Translations under genes and position numbers: made by a program
Notes under the pieces: generated by a model
Databases searched by the model: none
What the model was told of the DNA's origin: nothing
The model's input: the letters and a program-made list of their open reading frames with translations, nothing else
In this document: in pieces, positions 56,001-64,000 of the stretch
Position numbering within the stretch: the first letter of the stretch is position 1
Layout of the letters: every line of letters starts with the position of its first letter
Assembly: GCA_047495785.1 (NCBI GenBank)
Contig: JBLDXI010000024.1
Location: forward strand, 4,836,001 to 4,900,000
Source: Lepidodermella squamata
Taxonomy: Eukaryota > Gastrotricha
DNA length: 64,000 nt
Direction of reading: 5' to 3'

Positions 56001-59000
56001 AGAATGAACGCTCGCTTTTCAATATTAATTAATCGCTTTAATTACCTTGGCCGATTTAGTGCCACGATTCACAGCTTTCCAATAGGATAATGCAAAAATG
56101 CGGCATGATAGCATTTATGATGATCACAACATGCTTGAATAATTTTAAAGTTACCAAATCACCCTATTCGTTGTGGTATTGTCATATAACATCACGTGTA
56201 TCTAGCCGGCGATGGTAATTTTTTAATCGAATTTTGCTATAGCCATTTGTTATCGCTATTGCTGATTAGTTCGTTTGTCCTTAGCTTTTGAATCTTATAA
56301 TCAATAGTTTTGTCTTTTGAAATATCGATTTTTTAATCTGCTATGAAATTTCAGACCCTTCGAATCCGAAACGCGTCATCCTCGTGCAGTCCATGTTTGT
56401 GCAACACCCGACGACGGACGGCAACGTCGGCCGGGCGGCGGTTTCGGTCGCTGGCATCGAAATGCCGGCGCGAAATTTGTCTGACCTGATTTTTTCGCAG
56501 CCGTGCGACGATTCGGGCCAGAAGTGCTCGCTGCAGTGCTCCAACACAACGTCGTGCTATTTGCTAGACGATAACGGCTACATTGTCTACGCTGATGATG
56601 ACCGAATCGTAAGTATTATTTTTCAATTTCAATTTTTTTGAAAATGTCCGAAATTAGGTCAAATTATGTTTATTTAAATTTTGAATTTAATTTCTTGAAT
56701 TTTGAAATAATTTGAAAAATATTCGATTTTTTTAGATTGGGCGATCGATGGCTGATATCGACCCGAATCTCTTCATTCAGTTGACCAATTACGAGGAAAT
56801 TATCGACGATGGGCCGACGGCTAAAAAGGACATGCCTCAGTGGGAAAGCGGCTCAACGGCCTGGAGCAGTCTCTACGAGATGTAAATTTTCTAAATTTAT
56901 CAAAAAAATATTTTATAATTTTTTTCAGGATAATTTACGACGATTATCAAGCCATATGTCCGGTATATGAGGAAAGAAGCTTCGGAATGCGGTTAATAAA
57001 TGTAAGGGAATTTAATGAAAATATAAAAAAATTCAATTTGAATTTTTCAGCCTTTCACTGTGATTCTACGAATTTCATTCACCTTCGCCAGCCATTTGGT
57101 CTGGGCTATGCAACATCTTGTTGTCTCAAGCATAACTATACTTGTAAATACTATTCGTGAGTTATTTTTCCCTAATTTTTCTGGATTTTTTCCCAATTTT
57201 GTCTCGATTTTTAGATGAAATAATTGTGAACGCTGTCGACATTCCTCCCGAGTGTGCTGCTGCGCTGAGAGACGGCCAGTTGACCAATGATTTCTGGAAC
57301 TGCACCATCAACCAGACCATGTAAGAATTTCCGATTTTCCCCGCAAATTACTCCAGAATTTTTGTCGAAACCCAATAATTTTTGGCCCATCGTGTTAGCA
57401 TGGAATTTGATGATTATGACGCGGCCGAGTTGCTACAATTTAAAACGCGGCCCTTCGTACCAACACGCCGCATTTTAGGCGTCCGCGCCTACGGCAGGTC
57501 GTGATGACAGAAAAATGCTTGAAGTCATCTCTCAGCTTTCAGTTTAATTCTATTCCTAAAATCTATGCTTAATTAGCAACGACAACTTTTAGCCGCAATG
57601 TTTTCTCAGAAAAATCGTATTCTTTATTTATGTTGAAAATATTTTAGCAAATCGACGACTTCATCGTAAGTGATACCTATAAAGACGTGCTCGAGTTTTG
57701 ATCGCGATTTGACGTGTTTCCACGTTGTAAATTATACTAATACAGTTTAGCTCGTAATTTAATGTAACATCAATATGATAGAAGAGCGGGTCGTCCCCCG
57801 ATAGTTTTAATATATATTACCACACTTGAAAATTGTCCTTAGATCGCACACGTGAACCCATCGAGACAAAACTTTACCGAAAAAATCGATAAAAAATATG
57901 CATATTATTGTTATCAAATTTACAGCAAGGTGCCGTTCGAAAGGTAGAAATCGCGTTTTGACCTCATTTCGGACACTGAGTGGAAACTATTTTTTTCGAG
58001 CTATTTTAATTTTGAGTGAAATTTTCAGCCTGGGATCTTACTTTATTATACTATTATTATTAATTTATAATGACCTAGATTTCATTATGAAAGACCTCCT
58101 GCTGGTCTTTTCAAAGGGTAAATTTCCACCCGGTTTTTTTCCCGAATTTTTTTCATTGCCGATATCCCGATTATTTTCGATTTTTATTTCGCTTTGATGA
58201 CTGATTTTTGCCGTGTTATATAAGACCACCTCGCCCTGTTTGGCCTTCGAATGCTCAGCAAGAAAAGCCTGTTATTCAGAACAAGAAACGGTACAGTTCC
58301 TTCCTGAACGAAATGTAAAGGACAAAACAAAGCCTCACCTTCGACTTTTCTTCATAACCAAATCTTACATCTATTTATTTAAAAACAAGAATTAAGAATA
58401 ATTACAAGACCAAGTAACGTCCTATTAATATAGTCTATATTACTATACAACTAATAACCCTATTGTAAAATCAGTGTACAATTTTCAGCACTTGAATATT
58501 ACTTGATTATTGTTGTGAAAAAAGTGGGATGAATGATACTAACAAGCAAAAAGATGATGATGATGACCATGAGAAGCTATGGTAAGTTGCAACATGAGTG
58601 GTGATGTTTTTTGAGTGTTTTTTGTGGATTGTGACACGTAAAAAAAATCAGGTCATCACGAGTTGGAATTTCATTCAATTTCTTGTCTTCTCTTATAAAA
58701 TTTCCTATTTTCCATCGCAATATAGCTAGATTTCAAATAAAAATAATTTTTTCCTCGAAAAATACTCATTTTTTTGTATTTTTTTCTATGACAGGGCTGG
58801 TAAATTTAAAATGGGCTCAGGTGAGCGCAAGTTGAAGGTCGTTGGCAAGCGCGTGTGCACGAAGCGGTACAACATTTACCGGCTGAACCCGAAAGCGACC
58901 CGGTTGAACGGCGAGCAGACGGAAAAGTGCCGCGATTGCTCGACGTGCAAAGTTCAGACGCCGGATGGCTACTGCATGTTCTGCACCGGCACCCGAAATG

Positions 59001-60013
59001 GCACCCGCATGAGCAATTTAACCGGCGAACAGTAAGTTCCGAAAAATATCACATTTTTTTAAATATTTTTTCAAATTTATAATTTCGAAAATAGTCAGTT
59101 TGTGAATTATGAAAAATTTGAAAATTTCAATTTCGAAAAAATCCAAAATTTCAAATTTCATTTTTTTCAATTTAAAAATATTTTAACCCATACTTTAATT
59201 TATCCAATTCCAGCAGCCACATGCCCTTCCTCTTGTATGTGACTGTCATATAATATCATGTGGAAAAATGATGTAAATAGCGGCACGTGTGAAATGAATT
59301 TTTCAGGTGTTTTAAGCACTTTTATTATTGTTGTAAGATTGATTTTTTCTGTGCATTTTTTCCGATGATTTTTCTGTGTGTTCTTTATAGCTTTCCGAAT
59401 TGCACCCGTGCGTGGCGGGCGCAGATAGTGCCGAAAACGAATCTCGTGATACTGGTTGTGGACAACACGTGCATCTGCGAGCGCAATCTCGACATTGTGA
59501 AAATTCTCGAGAACAAGACGCTCGAGTACGAAAACGACGACGAACAGTGCCAAATGCTCAAGATGCCCCGCGAACGCCGCCTGCCTAGCAAGTGCGCCAG
59601 TGATAATCCACATGTAAGATTTTTACAATAATTATATAGAAAAATATATCGATAAAAAATGTATCCTCAAGTCACCTTTTAAATTAATTCTAATAATTTT
59701 AAAATTTGAGGGAAAAATATTAAAATTTTGAAATTCGAATTTCTGAAAAATTTAAATTTTGGAATATAAATTTTTGGAAATTTTAAAATTAACTGACATT
59801 TTTAAATTATGATTGATAGCATGGGAGAACATATTTTTTTTAATTTATCGAGAATATTTTTTACGATTTTAATCTTTGTTTTAGGAAAATGTCGAAAAGT
59901 GTACAGACGGCGGTGTGAGATCAACGTGGGCGTCTATGTGGCTGCTAACCGCAACGCTGGCGATCACTGCTCTGCTCCGCAACTCAATATTATGCACCAG
60001 CAATAGCGCATGA
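50022..60013 (+). CDS. CACNA2D: Voltage-gated calcium channel alpha2-delta subunit
   Basis: Nineteen exons join in phase (50022-50303, 50563-51399, 52072-52422, 52768-52851, 52981-53058, 53534-53608, 53670-53738, 53865-54161, 54302-54561, 54644-55256, 55412-55673, 56355-56608, 56736-56881, 56929-57001, 57051-57156, 57215-57320, 58795-59031, 59391-59613, 59885-60013) to about 1493 residues. The subunit is extracellular and promotes surface trafficking of Ca(v) channels. Visible: signal peptide (residues 1-30), VWA domain with perfect MIDAS DTSGSM and LITDGASD, the VGCC-alpha2/Cache segments (TWTGVYIDEA; GLLGVIGTDLP; NHNGFVLFHPDY), a Cys-rich delta region, and a hydrophobic tail (MWLLTATLAITALL) for GPI or membrane anchoring. 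Intron 10 begins with GC (CAG|GCATGT). It is longer than vertebrate forms (about 1100) or, from memory, UNC-36 (about 1250). A short alternative exon at 59215 cannot be excluded. Confidence 0.9.
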
Positions 60014-62892
60014 TTCCAGATACCACCTACCTGCCTGCCTGCCTGTAGGCGATAACTATAGAGCGATGCGATCGGAATTCGAAATAATATCATCAATTTT
60101 TTCAAGCTGTAATACAATATTACATCTGTGTTTTTATTTCAGTCATTTTTTTCTACGCAATTAACAATGTGTGAATCGAATAAAAAAAATATTTGAACAT
60201 GTGCCAAGTTTGTTTTTAAGGATGCACTTTGGTTGCCAGCCAAGAAATAGGCAATTTTTATTGGTTAATTAAGGGTGTTTTACCGAATCGATTAAAACCG
60301 AACGCAACTTTTGCCTTTACGATTTTTTCTTACTTATAGCAGAATCAATTAGTGCTTGAGCATTATCTCAATGAATAATTAATGGCTTAAGCTAGTCGCT
60401 CATCGCACTCGATGCTGGCCGCTACAACAAAAGCGAGCGCCCTCTCCTTCTTCGAAAGCTATAAGGACAGGGATGACCGCGTATAAAAGCAAATAACAAG
60501 ACACCTCTTATTATTTTCTTCGCCTTTTGACCTTACATGATTATCGCCGCTGCATATATCATATCTTGTTTTTGCAAACATACCACATATATTGAATTTT
60601 ATTATTATTATCATCATCATACTAGTAAAAATATATGTCATGTATTCGATGTAAGTATACTTAGAGAATGCACAGCGCAGTGCAAATTCGATTTTCTGTA
60701 CCAAGTAGAAAATTAGTTTACTCAGGCTCGCGTAGAAATGGCAATAATTAACATGGCCAGATATCACTATCATCATCATCATCATCATCATCAAATAAGA
60801 CGGCCTGTGATAATATACTCCAAAAAGAAATTATTGTTGTTCGCAATTTTTCTCTTCATTTTTTCTATTTTTTTTTCATAACAAAAGGTGACTAAAATGT
60901 TGAGGTAACAGCTAAAATGCGATGTTTATTTTTTTCCTCATTCTCCTAAAAGAGGCTATTCATATTCTCTCTATAATATTGCAACTTGTGTGAGAGAGAG
61001 AGGCTAAATTATCATATCATTGAAATGAGCGGCGCTTTTGGGTAAATAAAAATAATAATAAATCGCGGCTTTATTGTTATTTAATTATTTATTCCCGGGA
61101 TTGCCACCAGTCGCGCCGCACTATATCATTACTTATTATTATTATTGTTTAGAGAGTCACACTGCTGGTAATATATCCTCGGAAGAAAAATATTTCGTTT
61201 CATCTTCAAAAACTGCGCACTTTTTATGAATCCGGACGCAAAATGTGTGTCTATGTCTCATCCTCGTGACGATGATATATTATTTATCTATATATCCATT
61301 ATTTGCTGCTCCATTTTTGCGCGCACTGAATTGCGCGCACGCGTTTTTGCGCTAATTACGGTGTGTGCGCGCACCTTGCTATACGGCGATGATTGCTGAT
61401 CAACGCGCACTGTTTATTCTTCGCCGCACACAAGTATAAACACTTGTAATTTATATTTATATCGAAAAATAAATTATTAACTCGATACTCATTTGTTTTC
61501 CGCACACCGGTGAGATGAGCAATGTTTTTCATCATCATCAAATTCCGGGATATTCTTTTTTTAGGGTGAGTAAATATATCGTGTAAAGCAAATTTATTTA
61601 TGGTAATTATTATTACCTATATAATATTATCTAGGCGAGCGGAAGTGCTTCACCTCGCGCGGCACTTCTATGAGACAGCGGGCTATATTTCCTAAAATCA
61701 GGTATTATATCAAGTAAGTAAAATAACGCCTGTTTTTTGCGTAAAATTTCGTCGCCGCGCCTTATTACACGTCTGTAGGCCTGTGTTTATATTACAGCTA
61801 AAAGCCCAGGTGCAATCACTCTCATTACGGTGATATCAGGCTCCGTGTCAAATAAAGCGGCGAAGTGTCCACGCTAGGGCGACTCGTTTTTACACGCGTG
61901 TAGCTTGTGGTTAATTAGCCGGTTCGATGTTCGCTATATGATCCGTATATTATGTAGATAACCCTCCTACATATCGAGAAATTCACATCCTTTTTCAGCC
62001 CAAAATCGTCGGTCAAATTGTTTCAAACAATTCTTAGACATTTTATTCGAATTTTAAGATTTTTCCTTGCCTTCCTTGTTTTTCAGGCATCTTAACCTAA
62101 ACTAACTAAATACCCGGTTATTTTTTATTTCTTGTACCGGTATTCATTGATATATTATATTACTTGATCATTTCTTATATTAATTTTACGTAAAATCACG
62201 CAATTTTCTTCGAAAATGATTAATTTGTATTTTTATGTCAAACATTAGCCGTAATATTTTATTTTTTTTCCATCGATTGATTTATACCCGATTTTCTCCG
62301 CGCGCTCAGGTGCGCAATTTTTTATATGACCTTCAATATTTAATTCTGCAACTTTCTTACCTTTTTACCTATTTTTTGAAAATTGGTAAATTCTGAATTT
62401 TTATAAATTGAGTCGAAAAATCATTTTTCCACATCTTTCCAATCAGCTGATCAGTGCATTACGCTGCGTCTAGACGCGATAAGGCTCATATAAATGACTC
62501 ACACTTTAATTAACCTCGTCCATTCGATATTTTCATGTAAAACATGAGTTTCCTCGCCAAAGATTTCCTCGCCATTTTCATGTTCAGCACATGGGAAATT
62601 ATTCCATTTTTAAAGGTATTTCTGAAGTGTTCATGGCAACAATTTTTCTACTCGATTTTTCTGCCTATAAAATTAGGGAGCAGTTGTAATCAATTCATTC
62701 GATTCCGTCTATCGATTGATACGTGTCTTCGCAAAGAATTATTAATTACGTTGACCTATATATCGATTGTCTATTATTAATTCATTGATCTAGGTCATTT
62801 TCAATGAGCACGTGACCTGACCTTGCGGTTTCTTTTTTACAAAGTGCGTCTAGTCATCGCTATGCAGTCAAAATAGCAGAAGCAGAAGCAGC
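60014..62892. other. Intergenic region upstream of the mGluR gene
   Basis: No supported gene in 2.9 kb. Contains a (CAT)n microsatellite near 60772-60797 and GCGC-rich alternating tracts near 61319-61375. Probably the promoter region of the downstream receptor gene. Confidence 0.5.
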
Positions 62893-63882
62893 ATGCCGTC
62901 GCGCTTCATTGCGCTCGCGCTCGTTGCGGCGAGCGTCGCGACCGGGGCCGTGCGTGGCGGCGTGCGCAAGGCGATCCGCGAACGGGCCGACGCCGTGGCG
63001 CCGTTGCCGCAGCCCAGGACCGCCGCGACGGCCGCCTCGCCGCAGTTCTACGTGCCGCCCGACTACAACGCCCAGCCGGCCGCCTACTACGCCCAGGCAC
63101 CGTACTACTACGACTCGTATGCAAGCAGCGGCAATGGCCTCGTCGGATCGGCTGGCAATACTGCCGGGGTCATTGGGGCGAGTCCGAGCGTGGCACCATT
63201 GTCAACGCGATCGGAGGTAATTTTAGTGTCAAATGAAAGAAAATTATTGATTTCTAAGAAATTCTTGGAACAGTAAGGGCTAAGGTTATGGGGTCTTGGA
63301 CCATTTAATTCCTAATAATAAATTAATTAAATTCCATATTAATTATTTATAAATTTGTTTATTTATGAATGTATTTTTTTCGTTTTTTTCAAATTTATAA
63401 ATTCATTAAAAATTAATTTAATTTATTTCTTTATGATAATTTATGATAATATTTATTTTAAGGTGCTGACCATGCCAGGTGATATTATTTTCGGAGGGCT
63501 GTTTCCAATCCACGAGCAGGACGCGGTGAAGGGATGCGGGCGCATTGATCCGGAACGCGGCATTCAACGCCTCGAAGCTATGCTGTTCACCCTCGATAAA
63601 ATCAACAAAAATTTCACGAATCTACTACCCGGCATTCGGCTCGGCGCCCTAGTTATGGACACGTGCGGGTCGGACTACATCGCGCTCGAGAGGTCGTTGG
63701 AAATTGTTCAAACAGCTGGGGCGACTGATGCGCTATCGGTATCGGCCGGGCAGCGGCGCGACTACTCGACGTGTCTCAGGCAGCAGCAGGCCTCGGCGGA
63801 ACGGGCTGACAAAAATAACAAGCTAGGCCTAGGACTGATGCCGGGGCTAGTCGGAGCGGCTTCAAGTACAGAGTCAATACAA
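62893..63882 (+). CDS. GRM: Metabotropic glutamate receptor, N-terminal exons (partial)
   Basis: Two exons (62893-63216 and 63463-63882) give the first 248 residues; the rest lies beyond the window. A signal peptide (MPSRFIALALVAASVATGAV) is followed by a low-complexity Ala/Pro/Tyr-rich segment of about 80 residues and then the typical start of the class C GPCR Venus-flytrap domain: PGDIIFGGLFPIHE, CGRIDPERGIQRLEAMLFTLDKINKN, LLPGIRLGALVMDTCGSD, ALERSLEIVQ. The receptor senses extracellular glutamate and couples to G proteins (group II/III receptors use Gi/o). The exon ends at a GTGAGT donor at 63883. The long low-complexity stretch before the ligand-binding domain is not usual. Confidence 0.88.
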
Positions 63883-64000
63883 GTGAGTGTCTGAATTATT
63901 GGGACACATTTGGGACTAAGAACACAAAGTCAGGAAATATTTTCAAATTTTCAAAAATTTTCGAAAAAATTTAAAAAAATTTGAATTTTTAGGGATCGAT

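Noticed and set aside
59215-59250. Alternative exon of alpha2-delta beginning at 59215
   Set aside because: The acceptor is plausible and the phase fits, but the frame stops after a few codons, whereas the acceptor at 59390 continues the conserved Cys-rich C-terminus.
1-64000. CRISPR arrays, bacterial operons, rRNA genes
   Set aside because: None seen. Spliced genes and nuclear tRNA clusters show a eukaryotic nuclear locus, and the repeats are dispersed or inverted, not regularly spaced.

Overview
This is a eukaryotic genomic window, most likely from a nematode. The evidence for that is indirect. Introns are often only 50-60 nt, 3' splice sites are of the TTTTCAG/TTTTAG type, and 3'-splice-site-like sequences without a matching donor sit 0-50 nt upstream of many ATGs, which is what spliced-leader trans-splicing would need. 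One gene run (PQBP1 part 1, PQBP1 part 2, TSR1) has about 100-nt gaps, each holding AATAAA followed about 40 nt later by an acceptor, the usual layout of an SL2-type operon. No mitochondrial or rRNA marker is present to fix the species. All gene models below were assembled by hand from reading frames and GT-AG junctions with matching phases.

Left part (1-13.7 kb): the 3' end of an unknown secreted, probably GPI-anchored protein; a complete minus-strand G-protein alpha subunit of the Gi class (five coding exons); then, head to head with it, the plus-strand operon PQBP1-N / PQBP1-C / TSR1.

Middle (13.9-36.1 kb): six plus-strand NAPE-PLD-like phospholipase D genes (metallo-beta-lactamase fold). 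One carries a frameshift and two are near-identical recent copies. The introns hold a nested minus-strand ORF, foldback elements, SINE- and LINE-like debris and tandem repeats. Between copies five and six lie a Ly6/uPAR-type GPI-anchored protein, a palindromic element with a hammerhead-ribozyme-like core, and a tRNA cluster.

tRNA clusters (32.2-33.3, 36.4-38.2 and 43.5-44.9 kb): 27 tRNA genes for Gly, Gln, Ala, Leu, Arg, Lys, Pro, Asp, Ser, Thr and Glu, plus two tRNA fragments. A Gly-Gln-Ala-Leu block occurs three times, and an Arg-Lys-Ala extension occurs twice.

Between clusters two and three is a 14-exon secreted multidomain gene: a degenerate astacin domain lacking all zinc ligands, then EGF, CUB, a kringle-like domain and three cysteine-rich repeats. 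To the right lie an intronless atlastin-like GTPase with an in-frame stop, a complete 19-exon voltage-gated calcium channel alpha2-delta subunit, and the first two exons of a metabotropic glutamate receptor running off the end. Gi-alpha, alpha2-delta and mGluR are all neuronal signalling components, but nothing in the sequence shows that they are co-regulated.
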